64,000 nucleotides of DNA from Streptomyces sp. CNH099 (GCA_000514715.1 AZWL01000016.1:62001-126000), one strand, 5' to 3'. Shown: positions 1-8,687, counted from the first letter of the stretch. A program made the numbers and translations. The notes: generated from the sequence alone by a model not told the origin.

Positions 1-1560
1 GTCCGCGAACGCCTGCACCGCGTCGTCCGCCAGCAGGTCCATCACCGACCCGGCCGTCACGTCCTCGTGCTCCACCAGCACCCGCCCGCGCCGGCGCGCC
101 ACCGACAGCGCCTGCTCCGCCTGCTTGTACGCCACCGTCACCACCGCCGGCCCGGCCGGCGCCGACACTCCGGCGACCAGCGGCAGCGCCTCCCGCCCCG
201 CGCCGGACCCGCGCGCCTGCCCCACCGCGCCCGGGTGCGCCGCCTCGACGCGCGCGGCGTGCTGCGCCGCCGCCTCCGCGACCGCGCCGCCGTCCGTGGC
301 CAGGACGACGAGCCGCCCGGCGTCGGGCACCGCGAGGAACGACTCGCCGGACCCCGCCGCCGCGGCGTCGAGCGCGTCGGCCAGCTCCCCCAGCGCCTCC
401 GGCAGCGGCTCCGGGTCCCCGTCCCCCGCCGGCGCGACCGGGGCGACCGGCGCGGCGGCCTCGACGACGAGGAGCCGTACGGGGGCGTCCAGCAGCCCGC
501 CGTAGAGCGGGCCGGCGACGGACCGCGCGTGGTCGGGCTGGCCGGCGAGCAGCAGCCGCAGCACCGCGGTGCCGAGGCGCTGCTCGGCGGCGGAGAAGGC
601 GCTGGAGCGCTCGGTGACGAGGGTGAGCAGGGAGACGGCGGCGTGCACGGCGTAGCGCTCTGCGGGGGTGAGCCGGCCGCCGGTCCCGACGGCGAGGACG
701 CCGCGGCAGTGCCGCCCGGAGCCGAGGGACTGCAGCTCGACGCGGTCCTCCCCGGCGTCCGGGCCGTCGGCGGTGACCCCGGATTCCGCGGCCCTGGGCT
801 CCGCGGCCGCGGGTCCCGCGGCCCCGTCCGCCGTGCCCCCGTCCGCCGTGGCCCCGGCTCCCGGGACCCCCGCGGCCCCCGCCGCCGGGTCCTCCACCGG
901 CCCCTCCGCGCCCTCGGGCCGTACCCCCGCCACCACCGCGCTCGCCGGCGCCGACCGCCGCCGCAGCCGCGCCACGTCGCCCTTCAGCGCCTCCGCCCAC
1001 ACCGCAGCCCGCCCCGGCGACACGGCAAGGACCTCTCCCGTCGTGTCGTACAGCGCCGCCCACCCGCGCACGTGCGCCGCGAGCCGGGCGACGACGGTCG
1101 CCGGGCCGTCCGCGCCGAGCGCCGCCCGGGTCAGGTCCCGCTGCGCCTCGAAGCCGCGGGTCAGCGCCCGGTACTGGTCGGCGGCGATGGCCGCGGAGAC
1201 CGCCTTGGAGATGGCGATGAACGGCGTCTTCCGCGGCACTTCCAGGAGCGGCACCCGCGCCTCCCGGGCCGCCGTGAGCAGCGCCTCCGGCACGGTGTCG
1301 AAGTTCACGCCGACCCCGAAGCCCACCCCGACCACGCCGGCGTCCGCCAGCCGCCGCACGTAGCGGTGCATGGCGTCGGCGTCGTCGACGTCGAGCTTCA
1401 GCGCGGTGGTCAGGATCAGCTCGCCGCCTTCGAGGTACGGCACGGGGTCTCTCAGCTCGCTGGTCTGTGCCCAGCGCACGTCCGCGCCCAGTTCGTCGGC
1501 TCCGGTGAGGACGGAGAGCTTGAGGGCGGGATGGCGGACGAGTGAGGCGAGCGTGGGCAT
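1..1560 (-). CDS. PucR-family transcriptional regulator (C-terminus cut by window edge)
   Basis: Cytoplasmic DNA-binding regulator. 520 codons are visible and no stop is reached, so the C-terminal PucR helix-turn-helix lies beyond the left edge. The N-terminus (residues 1 to about 130, beginning MPTLASLVRHPALKLSVLTG) is the PucR purine-catabolism regulatory domain. A long Ala/Gly/Pro linker follows, then the GGDEF-like middle region usual in this family. The ATG has GAAGG a few bases upstream. gabT (5759) and an aminobutyraldehyde dehydrogenase (19567-20997) lie nearby; in Streptomyces such PucR proteins sit beside GABA/putrescine genes, so control of that pathway is inferred. A 20-bp perfect palindrome lies 18 bp upstream of the start. 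Confidence 0.9.
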   Translation of the reverse strand, partial: MPTLASLVRHPALKLSVLTGADELGADVRWAQTSELRDPVPYLEGGELILTTALKLDVDDADAMHRYVRRLADAGVVGVGFGVGVNFDTVPEALLTAAREARVPLLEVPRKTPFIAISKAVSAAIAADQYRALTRGFEAQRDLTRAALGADGPATVVARLAAHVRGWAALYDTTGEVLAVSPGRAAVWAEALKGDVARLRRRSAPASAVVAGVRPEGAEGPVEDPAAGAAGVPGAGATADGGTADGAAGPAAAEPRAAESGVTADGPDAGEDRVELQSLGSGRHCRGVLAVGTGGRLTPAERYAVHAAVSLLTLVTERSSAFSAAEQRLGTAVLRLLLAGQPDHARSVAGPLYGGLLDAPVRLLVVEAAAPVAPVAPAGDGDPEPLPEALGELADALDAAAAGSGESFLAVPDAGRLVVLATDGGAVAEAAAQHAARVEAAHPGAVGQARGSGAGREALPLVAGVSAPAGPAVVTVAYKQAEQALSVARRRGRVLVEHEDVTAGSVMDLLADDAVQAFAD

Positions 1561-1578
1561 GGCACCTTCTGGCTGGTG

Positions 1579-1598
1579 CAGCGGCCCGCGGGCCGCTG
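1579..1598. promoter_or_regulatory. 20-bp perfect palindrome upstream of the PucR-type gene
   Basis: CAGCGGCCCGCGGGCCGCTG is identical to its reverse complement. It ends 18 bp before the regulator's start codon. It could be an autoregulatory operator, or a hairpin in the mRNA leader close to the ribosome site. Confidence 0.5.
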
Positions 1599-1783
1599 TG
1601 CTGGTTCATGACTGTCTGCGCGATCGCCCCGGCCGGGCCGGAACGCACGCGTCCGACCCTGGCCGTCCCCCGTCCGACCCCGACCGGCATCCGTCCGGGA
1701 CCCGTCCGGGATCCGACGATCCACACCGCCCTCCGACCGCCGCGGAGGTCTCCGACCGCTTTCAGACTGTGGCTGTCGCCGCA

Positions 1784-1812
1784 CCGTTCCTTACGACGCT
1801 CCGTATGAACGG
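1784..1812 (-). terminator. Possible weak terminator after the 834-aa gene
   Basis: CCGTTC (1784-1789) pairs with GAACGG (1807-1812), with an inner TACG/CGTA pairing, just past the stop at 1829. The stem is short and has no T-tract. The rest of 1561-1828 holds only short imperfect repeats of TCCGTCCGGGA type. Confidence 0.3.
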
Positions 1813-1828
1813 CTCCGCCCATTGTGCC

Positions 1829-4333
1829 TCAGTGGTGCAAGTCGACGAGCACGGGCGGCGTCCGCTCGCCGCCCACGGTCGTCACGGACAGCACCGCGTG
1901 CCCGGGCGGCAGCGTGTTCGCCAGCTCCGAGGCCGACCAGCGCTCCCGCTCCACGGTGCGCACCGTCACCGAGCGGCTCATGGCTTTCGTACCCGTGAAG
2001 ACCTGCCGTATCCATCGCAGCAGCCGCCGGAGCGGCCCGCCGGAGACGTCCGGGACATGCGTGACGTCCTCGGCCTCCACCCACTCCGCGCCCCACGCCT
2101 CCGCGAAGTGCCGGCCGTCCCACGTGCTGACGCCGGTCAGCGCCATCCGGCAGCCGACCGCCGCCAGCAGCGGCCCGCGCACCGGCTCGGCCACGTCGTC
2201 CAGCCCGCGCAGCCCCAGCACCACGCCGGCGTGCGCGGCGCGCAGCCGGCCGACGGCCCGTACGGACTCGGGGCTGGCGGTGCGCGCGGCGTCGTCGAGG
2301 ACGAGGGCGGCGAAGAGGGAGCGGTCGGCGCGGGCCGGGGCGGCGGCCGTGAACTGGGCGAGGAGCAGCCGGGCCAGCAGGCGGGACGCCTCCGCGTGCG
2401 TACGCTCCGGCAGCGCGATCCGTACCCGCATGGGGTGCTCCAGCGCCCGCATCGAGAACTGCCGGCCCCGGCCGCGGGTGTCGAAGAACCGGGCGAAGAC
2501 GGGGCGGTCCAGCACCGCGAGCCGGCCGGCGAGCAGGGCGCCGACGTCGCCGGGGCGGGACAGCTGGCGCTCGCGGGCGTCGAGTTCCCGGAGGGCGGCG
2601 GCGGCGCGCTCGGCGGCGTAGCCGGCGGGGTCCGCGGGGCCGGTGCCGGGGTCGTCGGGGCCGGCGGCGACGGCGGCGCAGTCGCGGCGCAGGGCGGCGA
2701 GGGCGGCGCGGTCGCCGTCGAGGAGCCCGCGCAGCTCGGAGACCCCGGGGAAGCGGTCGTACGCCGCCTGGTACGCGCCGATGACCTGGCCCAGCGCGGT
2801 GACGGCCGGCCGGCCGTGCGCCCAGTCGGACTCCTCGCCGCCGAGCAGGGCCTCGGCGAGCAGCGCGGCTGCCTCGTCGGGGTCGGCGGTACCGCCGTAG
2901 AGGTCGAGGTCGTGGGGCGAGGAGGGGTCGGCGATGCGGATGACGACGTCGTACGCGTCGTCGTCGCCGAGCGGCGCGCCTGCCGCCCCGACGACGACGA
3001 CGGCGGCCCTGCCGGCGAGCGCCTGCAGGCACAGCAGCTCCGCGACGGGGCCGGTGACGCGGTCGGTCACCACGTTGCCTGCGGGGCCGACGGCGAGTAA
3101 CCCGGTGCCGAGAAGGCCGGCCTCCAGGGCGATGCCGCCGCCGCGGTAGACGTGGGGGTTGCGCTTGTCGTCGGGAGCGGCGCCGATGCGGACCTGGCCG
3201 GTGACGAGGTCGTGCCGGTACGCCCGGCGGCCGATGTCGCGCAGCCCGGAGGGGTGCGGGCAGGCGGCGGGCCCGTCGTAGCGCACGGAGTCGGCGAACG
3301 CCTTGAGCCGCTCGGGCCGGGCCCGCGCGGACTCCCAGGCCCGCGCTATCCGGGCCAGGTCGACGTCGTTCATGACCCCGCTCCGCGCCGCCGTGCCCAG
3401 CGCCTCCGCCTCCGCAACCAGCCCGGCCGCGCGCAGCTCGGGCCACGCCACGGGATCTTCGGCCTCGGCCTTCTCGGGATCGGTCTGCCCGGTGGCGTCT
3501 CCCTCCAGGGGGACCCCCCGCCACTTGGCGGTCAGCACCTCACGCCACTTCCCAAAACGGCTCAGGGGGTACAGCAGAGCCGCGAGGACGACCCCGTACA
3601 TGAAGTACACGAAGGCCACGGCGAGATATTGGTTCCAGCCGTCGGTCCATTCCAGGGGCACTCCGACGATCGCTCGCAGCAGGGGCACCGCCCCGGTCAG
3701 GACAAGAAGCACCACGACGAACGCCGCCACGCCCGTCAGCACGGCTTCCATCGCCGGGCCACGGGCCACGGCGAACCGCCGGTACAGCTCCGGCCAGCCA
3801 CCCGACCGGCCGCAGACGTACACGATGGCCGCGAACACCAGCGAGTCGTACAGGTCCCTGGCGACCGACGCCGCGCGCTTGTCCCGCCGGCCGCCTTCTC
3901 CCTCCCACCAGCTGTCCGGTGTGAACCAGTCGAGCGGCGCGTCCAGCATCCCGAACAGGAAGACGCCGTTGCGGTAGAACGACCACGCGATCAACCCGAG
4001 GATCACCGACAGTGCTGCGGCACCCAGGAGCTGGCGCTCGGAGAGGCGGTCGGGGTCCTCGGGCTGGCGCGGCACGTGACCGTGGCGCCAGATGCCCGGT
4101 GCCGCGTCGGGCCGGCTCTCCCGCATCCACGCCAGGAACGGGGCGCCCGGGTCGCTCACCGCCCCGTACCCGGGCCCGGCCCCGTACCCCGGCCCGGGCT
4201 TCCCCGCGGACGCGCCCGGGCGCTGCGGAGGCACGGGCGGCACCGGCGGCACGCGCGGCAGCGGCGGCACGTCGGGCCGGCCCCTTCCGTCGGGTCCCGA
4301 CTGCCGCGGCCCGAGCCGGCCGTCCTCGCCCAT
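1829..4333 (-). CDS. Large membrane-anchored protein with a degenerate P-loop-like site
   Basis: 834 residues of unknown function. Residues 1 to about 65 are Pro/Gly-rich. About four hydrophobic segments follow between roughly residues 100 and 270, then a cytoplasmic domain of more than 500 residues. I associate this architecture with actinobacterial proteins annotated only as ATP/GTP-binding. Near residues 413-421 the sequence reads AVGPAGNVVTD, where a P-loop would end GKT or GKS; the lysine is absent, so nucleotide binding is doubtful. A probable -10 (TAAGTT, minus strand, 4437-4442) lies about 100 bp upstream, and GGAAGGAAAGAG precedes the ATG. It runs toward the PucR gene and is divergent from the sigma-factor gene. 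Confidence 0.8.
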   Translation of the reverse strand: MGEDGRLGPRQSGPDGRGRPDVPPLPRVPPVPPVPPQRPGASAGKPGPGYGAGPGYGAVSDPGAPFLAWMRESRPDAAPGIWRHGHVPRQPEDPDRLSERQLLGAAALSVILGLIAWSFYRNGVFLFGMLDAPLDWFTPDSWWEGEGGRRDKRAASVARDLYDSLVFAAIVYVCGRSGGWPELYRRFAVARGPAMEAVLTGVAAFVVVLLVLTGAVPLLRAIVGVPLEWTDGWNQYLAVAFVYFMYGVVLAALLYPLSRFGKWREVLTAKWRGVPLEGDATGQTDPEKAEAEDPVAWPELRAAGLVAEAEALGTAARSGVMNDVDLARIARAWESARARPERLKAFADSVRYDGPAACPHPSGLRDIGRRAYRHDLVTGQVRIGAAPDDKRNPHVYRGGGIALEAGLLGTGLLAVGPAGNVVTDRVTGPVAELLCLQALAGRAAVVVVGAAGAPLGDDDAYDVVIRIADPSSPHDLDLYGGTADPDEAAALLAEALLGGEESDWAHGRPAVTALGQVIGAYQAAYDRFPGVSELRGLLDGDRAALAALRRDCAAVAAGPDDPGTGPADPAGYAAERAAAALRELDARERQLSRPGDVGALLAGRLAVLDRPVFARFFDTRGRGRQFSMRALEHPMRVRIALPERTHAEASRLLARLLLAQFTAAAPARADRSLFAALVLDDAARTASPESVRAVGRLRAAHAGVVLGLRGLDDVAEPVRGPLLAAVGCRMALTGVSTWDGRHFAEAWGAEWVEAEDVTHVPDVSGGPLRRLLRWIRQVFTGTKAMSRSVTVRTVERERWSASELANTLPPGHAVLSVTTVGGERTPPVLVDLHH

Positions 4334-4541
4334 GTTCCGCTCTTTCCTTCCGCGGGCCCCGACCCCGGGTCCGGCCCTGACCTTGCATCACCGCGCCCAG
4401 CCCGCCGCAGACCGGCAACTCGGCACCGTCCCGCCCAACTTAGCGCCTCCCGCCCACCGGCCCGGTGCCCGTCCGGATCCCGCCTCAACCGCCGCCGTCC
4501 GCCCGCCGCCGGGCGGCGGCCCGCACCCCCCGTTCCTCCGG

Positions 4542-4568
4542 AGTCACACATCCGTCCCCCGCGTCGTC
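4542..4568 (+). promoter_or_regulatory. ECF41-type promoter of the sigma factor gene
   Basis: AGTCACA (4542-4548) and CGTC (4565-4568) are separated by 16 bp. As I recall it, the ECF41 signature is TGTCACA-N16-CGTC, so there is one mismatch. The expected transcription start is about 4574-4577. This predicts self-activation of the downstream ECF41 sigma factor. Confidence 0.6.
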
Positions 4569-4576
4569 CTGAAGGC

Positions 4577-4648
4577 ATGAGAAACACCGACTCCGGGGGA
4601 CCCCGCTCCACGACCGACGACGCCGCCTCCGCTCAAGGGAGGCGGTGA
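4577..4648 (+). CDS. Possible leaderless 23-codon ORF coupled to the sigma factor gene
   Basis: ATG at 4577 opens a 23-residue frame (MRNTDSGGPRSTTDD...) whose TGA (4646-4648) overlaps the GTG start of the sigma gene (4645). The ATG coincides with the start of transcription predicted from the ECF41 promoter, so it could be read from a leaderless mRNA and deliver ribosomes to the sigma gene. It lacks a usable ribosome site of its own (GAAGG only one base away). The peptide has no recognisable motif. It may equally be chance sequence. Confidence 0.3.
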   Translation: MRNTDSGGPRSTTDDAASAQGRR

Positions 4649-5571
4649 CGGTGCCGCAAGACGACGGCCTCGCCCGGGCGTTCGAGAAGGAGCGTCCCCG
4701 CCTCCTCCGTGTCGCCTACACCACCACCGGCTCCCTCGCCGAGGCCGAGGACTGCGTGCAGGAGTCCTGGCTGCGGCTGCGCCGCGTGCCCGACCCCGGC
4801 GCGATACGCGACCTGCGCGGCTGGCTCACCACCGTCGTCGGCCGGCTCGCGCTCGACGCGCTCGGCAGCGCCCGCTCCCGCCGCGAGCGGTACGTGGGCA
4901 CCTGGCTCCCCGAGCCGCTGGTGGAGCCGGCCGTCGCCGGGACCGACGGGACCGCCGGGGGCGCCGCGTCCGACCCGGCCGAGCAGGTGACGCTCGACGA
5001 GTCGGTGAGCATGGCGCTGCTCGTCGTGCTGGACGAGCTGTCCCCCGCGCAGCGCACCGCCTTCCTCCTCCACGACGTCTTCGGGCTGTCCTTCGAGCGG
5101 GTGGCCGAGGTCGTCGGCCGCACCCCCGGCGCCGTACGCCAACTGGCCTCCCGGGCCCGGCGGCACATCGAGCAGAGCCGCCCGCCCGCGCCCGCCCCGC
5201 GGGCGGAACAGCGGCGGCTGGTGCACACGTTCGCCGCCGCCTGCCAGGAGGGCGATCTGGAGGCGCTGGTGCGGGTGCTCCACCCGGAGGTGACGTGGCG
5301 CGGCGACGGCGGCGGGCTGGTGGCGTCGCTGCCGGGAGCGGTGCGGGGTGCCGAGCGGGTGGCGCGCGGGCTGGTGTCGTTCGGCGGCGGGGCGCTGCCG
5401 CCGGGCACCCTGCGCGTGGTCACCGTCAACGGCGCGGCGGGGCTGCTGCTGTACGGGCCGGAGGGGGAGGTGTCGGTGGCGGCGTTCACGGTCGACGGCG
5501 GCCGGATCACGGCGATCGACGTGCAGCGCAACCCGGAGAAGCTGACGTCGGTCCGCTTCCCGGAGGCGTGA
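4645..5571 (+). CDS. sigJ: ECF41 (SigJ-type) RNA polymerase sigma factor
   Basis: 308-residue extracytoplasmic-function sigma factor with a fused C-terminal SnoaL-like domain that regulates it in place of an anti-sigma factor. Region 2 lies near residues 10-75 (AEAEDCVQESWLRL), region 4 near 120-175 (FERVAEVVGRTPGAVRQLASRARRHI truncated here as the helix-turn-helix). The three ECF41 marks are present: WLPEP in the linker, DGGG in the C-domain and NPEKL close to the C-terminus. The GTG start has AAGGGAGG just upstream. ECF41 genes usually neighbour a carboxymuconolactone-decarboxylase-like or oxidoreductase gene; none is next to this one, so its targets may lie elsewhere. Confidence 0.9.
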   Translation: MTVPQDDGLARAFEKERPRLLRVAYTTTGSLAEAEDCVQESWLRLRRVPDPGAIRDLRGWLTTVVGRLALDALGSARSRRERYVGTWLPEPLVEPAVAGTDGTAGGAASDPAEQVTLDESVSMALLVVLDELSPAQRTAFLLHDVFGLSFERVAEVVGRTPGAVRQLASRARRHIEQSRPPAPAPRAEQRRLVHTFAAACQEGDLEALVRVLHPEVTWRGDGGGLVASLPGAVRGAERVARGLVSFGGGALPPGTLRVVTVNGAAGLLLYGPEGEVSVAAFTVDGGRITAIDVQRNPEKLTSVRFPEA

Positions 5572-5639
5572 GCGGGCACCCGCCGCCGTACGCGCGTTCC
5601 CCCGCCCCGCCCGCCCCGGTCCCCCGCTCACCCCACCCC

Positions 5640-5654
5640 TGTCCACCGTGGACA
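5640..5654. promoter_or_regulatory. Inverted repeat upstream of gabT
   Basis: TGTCCAC and GTGGACA flank one central base, giving perfect 7-bp arms. It lies about 57 bp upstream of the predicted gabT -10. It is a candidate operator for a GABA regulator, although the arms also resemble DnaA-box halves. Confidence 0.35.
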
Positions 5655-5710
5655 AGGCGACACGGCACACCGCTCCCCCGCGGAGCATGCCCCCGCCGCG
5701 TGCCCGGGCC

Positions 5711-5716
5711 TAGCCT
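5711..5716 (+). promoter_or_regulatory. Predicted -10 element of gabT
   Basis: TAGCCT places the transcription start near 5723, giving a leader of about 36 nt that carries the GGAGGAG ribosome site of gabT. Confidence 0.4.
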
Positions 5717-5758
5717 GCGGGGGAGAGCATCGTCGTCCGGACCCGGAGGAGATCCCCC

Positions 5759-7117
5759 ATGACCAGCGCTTCCGCCACCGCAGGCGCCGCGCTCCCCCAG
5801 GAGCGGCGGCTTGTCACCCCGATTCCGGGGCCGAAGTCCCAGGAGCTGATGGCGCGCAAGAACGGCGCCGTCGCGCAGGGCGTGGGCACCGTGATGCCGG
5901 TGTTCGCCGCCCGCGCCGCCGGCGGCGTCGTCGAGGACGTCGACGGCAACCGCCTCATCGACTTCGGCGCCGGCATCGCCGTCACGTCCGTCGGCAACAG
6001 CGCGGAGGCCGTCGTACGCCGCGCGTCCGCGCAGCTGGCCGACTTCACGCACACCTGCATGATGGTTACGCCGTACGAGGGCTACGTGGAGGTCTGCGAG
6101 CGGCTCGCCGAGCTGACCCCGGGGGACCACGCCAAGAAGTCCGCGCTCTTCAACTCCGGCGCCGAGGCCGTCGAGAACGCCGTCAAGATCGCCCGTTCGT
6201 ACACCGGCCGGCAGGCCGTCGTCGTCTTCGACCACGGCTACCACGGCCGTACGAACCTCACCATGGCGCTCACCGCCAAGGACATGCCGTACAAGCACGG
6301 CTTCGGCCCCTTCGCGCCGGAGATCTACCGCGTGCCCGTCGCGTACCCGTACCGCTGGCTGACCGGGCCCGAGAACTGCGCCGAGGAGGCCGCGGCGCAG
6401 GCCGTCGACCTCATCAGCAAGCAGGTCGGGGCCGAGAACGTGGCGGCCATCGTCATCGAGCCCATCCTCGGCGAGGGCGGCTTCATCGAGCCGGCGCCCG
6501 GTTTCCTGCCGCGGATCGCGCAGTTCGCGAAGGACAACGGCATCGTCTTCGTCGCGGACGAGATCCAGTCCGGCTTCTGCCGCACGGGCCGCTGGTTCGC
6601 GTGCGAGGAGGAGGGCGTCGTACCCGACCTCATCACCACCGCCAAGGGCATCGCCGGCGGCCTGCCGCTGGCGGCGGTCACCGGGCGGGCGGAGATGATG
6701 GACGCCCCGCACGTCGGCGGCCTCGGCGGCACGTACGGGGGCAACCCGGTGGCGTGCGCCGCGGCGCTCGGCGCCATCGAGACGATGCGCGAACTGGACC
6801 TGAACGCGAAGGCCCGGCGTATCGAGGAGGTCATGAAGGGCCGGCTGACGGCGCTGCAGGAGAAGCACCAGGCCATCGGCGACGTGCGCGGGCGCGGCGC
6901 CATGCTCGCCATCGAGCTGGTCAGGCCGGGGACGAAGGACCCGGACGCGCAGCTGACGGCGGCGCTGGCCAAGGCCTGCCACGCGGAGGGGCTGGTGGTG
7001 CTGACCTGCGGGACGTACGGGAACGTGCTGCGCTTCCTGCCGCCGCTGGTGATCGGCGAGGATCTGCTGGCCGAGGGGCTGGACATCCTGGAAGGGGCGC
7101 TCTCGCGGAACGTGTGA
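5759..7117 (+). CDS. gabT: 4-aminobutyrate--2-oxoglutarate aminotransferase
   Basis: 452-residue class III PLP-dependent aminotransferase converting GABA plus 2-oxoglutarate to succinate semialdehyde plus glutamate in the cytoplasm. Visible marks are the PLP-phosphate motif NSGAEAVENAVKIAR, the aspartate-containing FVADEIQSGFCRTG, and the Schiff-base lysine near residue 296 in TTAKGIAGGLPLAAVTG. Length is normal for the family. GGAGGAG precedes the ATG by a few bases. The stop overlaps the GTG of the PAP2 gene. The aldehyde dehydrogenase at 19567-20997 would act one step before it in putrescine breakdown. Confidence 0.95.
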   Translation: MTSASATAGAALPQERRLVTPIPGPKSQELMARKNGAVAQGVGTVMPVFAARAAGGVVEDVDGNRLIDFGAGIAVTSVGNSAEAVVRRASAQLADFTHTCMMVTPYEGYVEVCERLAELTPGDHAKKSALFNSGAEAVENAVKIARSYTGRQAVVVFDHGYHGRTNLTMALTAKDMPYKHGFGPFAPEIYRVPVAYPYRWLTGPENCAEEAAAQAVDLISKQVGAENVAAIVIEPILGEGGFIEPAPGFLPRIAQFAKDNGIVFVADEIQSGFCRTGRWFACEEEGVVPDLITTAKGIAGGLPLAAVTGRAEMMDAPHVGGLGGTYGGNPVACAAALGAIETMRELDLNAKARRIEEVMKGRLTALQEKHQAIGDVRGRGAMLAIELVRPGTKDPDAQLTAALAKACHAEGLVVLTCGTYGNVLRFLPPLVIGEDLLAEGLDILEGALSRNV

Positions 7118-8031
7118 GGCAGGCGGTACGGGCACGGCGGCGCCCGGGCAGGGTGCCGGCCCGTGTTGCGGAGGCCGAGCCGGCGTCGGTTCCGGGGCCG
7201 GGGTTCGTGCCGGAGGGCGCACCCGCGCCGGCGCCGCGGCGGCGGTCCGGCGCGGCCTGGCCGGTCCTCGGCTGCGCCGTGCTGTACGGGCTGCTCGCCT
7301 GGCAGGTCGCGGTGGACGGGCCGGTGCGCGAGCTGGACGAGCGCACCGGCCCCGCGCTGGCACGGCACGCCCCGGCGGGTGCGGAGCTGCTGGCGGACCT
7401 GGGCGGGGTGTGGGCCGCGCTGCCGGTGCTGGCGGCGGCGATGCTGTACGCGGTGTGGCGAACGCCGGAACGGACCGCTTCCGCCGCCGCGGCCGGACCG
7501 CCGCGGCCCGGGGGCGGGGGACGCCCCGGGCCGGCGCCCGACCGCGTACGCCGGCTCCTCCGCGGTCTGCTGCGCGGTCTCCTGTACCGCATCCCGGCGG
7601 GCGTCCGGGTCCCGCTGCTCGCCGGCGCCGCCGCGTTCGCCGTGCTGCCCGCCGTCGTACTGCCGCTGAAGTCCGCCCAGGCCCGGCCGGGCCCCAAGGG
7701 CCCCCTCGCCGACGACTACGCCGGCTTTTTCCCCTCCGGCCACGCCACCACCGCCGCCGTCGCCTACGGCGGCGCCGTGCTGCTCCTGCTGCCGCTGCTC
7801 CGCTCCCGCGCCGCGCGCCGGCTGCTGGCCGCCGCGGCGGGGGCGCTGGTGGCGGGGGCGGGGATGGGGCTGGTGTGGCGGGAGTACCACTGGCCGCTGG
7901 ACGTGGTGGCGGGGTGGTGCGTGGCCGCGGTGCTGCTGGCCGCCGCTCGGTACGGGGCCGCCCGGCTCACGGCGTACGCCGCGGGCGGGCTCACTCCGGA
8001 CCGGCAGGACCGGCAGGACCTTCAGAACTGA
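7114..8031 (+). CDS. PAP2-family membrane phosphatase
   Basis: About 305-residue integral membrane protein of the type 2 phosphatidic acid phosphatase superfamily, probably acting on lipid phosphates or undecaprenyl pyrophosphate at the outer membrane face. The core motifs are FFPSGHATTAAVAYG and the later REYHWPLDVVAGW; the first K-x6-RP motif is partly visible as KSAQARPGPKG. The chosen GTG (7114) shares GTGA with the gabT stop, implying coupled translation; GTG 7153 is an alternative. The 3' end overlaps the convergent gene at 7991 by 41 bp. The physiological substrate cannot be told from sequence. Confidence 0.85.
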   Translation: MRQAVRARRRPGRVPARVAEAEPASVPGPGFVPEGAPAPAPRRRSGAAWPVLGCAVLYGLLAWQVAVDGPVRELDERTGPALARHAPAGAELLADLGGVWAALPVLAAAMLYAVWRTPERTASAAAAGPPRPGGGGRPGPAPDRVRRLLRGLLRGLLYRIPAGVRVPLLAGAAAFAVLPAVVLPLKSAQARPGPKGPLADDYAGFFPSGHATTAAVAYGGAVLLLLPLLRSRAARRLLAAAAGALVAGAGMGLVWREYHWPLDVVAGWCVAAVLLAAARYGAARLTAYAAGGLTPDRQDRQDLQN

Positions 8032-8518
8032 CCGGGCCTCCCGGCCGGGCAGAACCGGCCGCACCGCCCGCCCCGTCCGCGACGCGCGCCGCCGCCTCGT
8101 GCATCGCCAGTTCCAGCACCGCCGGATCCGTCAGCCGGCCGCTCCCGTCCGGCGGCACCAGCCACCGCACCCCGCCCGTCGACCGCCCCGGGTAGGGCAC
8201 CACGATCCACGTCCCGTGCCCCGCGCTCCGTACGCCCGTACCGATCCACCGCGCCGCCGTCCCCGGCGGAACGAAGAACCCGAGCCGCGCGTCCGTCACG
8301 TCCGCCAGCACCGGGCCGGGCCGCCCGGCGAGCCGGGAGACCACGTCCAGCGTGGGCCGCCCCAGCTCCCCCGGCAGGATCAGCACGTCCCACACCCGGC
8401 CGGCGGGCAGGAGCGACACCCCCAGCGGGTTGCGCTCCCACTCCCACCGGCAGGTCTCGGGCTCGGGCGCCGCCGACACCAGCCACTCCACCGCGGACTT
8501 CGCCCCCGCGTCAGTCAT
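7991..8518 (-). CDS. Conserved actinobacterial protein of unknown function
   Basis: 175 residues, soluble, no signal peptide. The N-terminal half contains TCRWEWERNPLGVSLLPAGR and the middle GPVLADVTDARLGFFVPPGT, a pattern I associate with small Streptomyces proteins of unknown role. The C-terminal 30 residues are Gly/Pro/Ala-rich. The ATG at 8518 has GAGGGA upstream; a GTG one codon earlier is possible. Convergent with, and overlapping, the PAP2 gene by 41 bp. Confidence 0.75.
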   Translation of the reverse strand: MTDAGAKSAVEWLVSAAPEPETCRWEWERNPLGVSLLPAGRVWDVLILPGELGRPTLDVVSRLAGRPGPVLADVTDARLGFFVPPGTAARWIGTGVRSAGHGTWIVVPYPGRSTGGVRWLVPPDGSGRLTDPAVLELAMHEAAARVADGAGGAAGSARPGGPVSSEGPAGPAGPE

Positions 8519-8687
8519 CACGATCAGTCCCTCGTCTCCGTGGCGGCGGTCCCCGCTGGACCGGCCGTCGGTGGAGAGAGGGGGCAGGCGGGCAATCCTT
8601 ATGCGGCTTGGGGGAAACGTTCGTGTGGCCCTGGTCACAACGGGCGTCGGGGCGTACGCCGCAGCGCGCCGGGAGGGCGGCGCCCCG

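Noticed and set aside
67..1545. 492-codon plus-strand frame over the PucR-type gene
   Set aside because: Antisense to a clear PucR domain protein; its product is Arg-rich low-complexity sequence.
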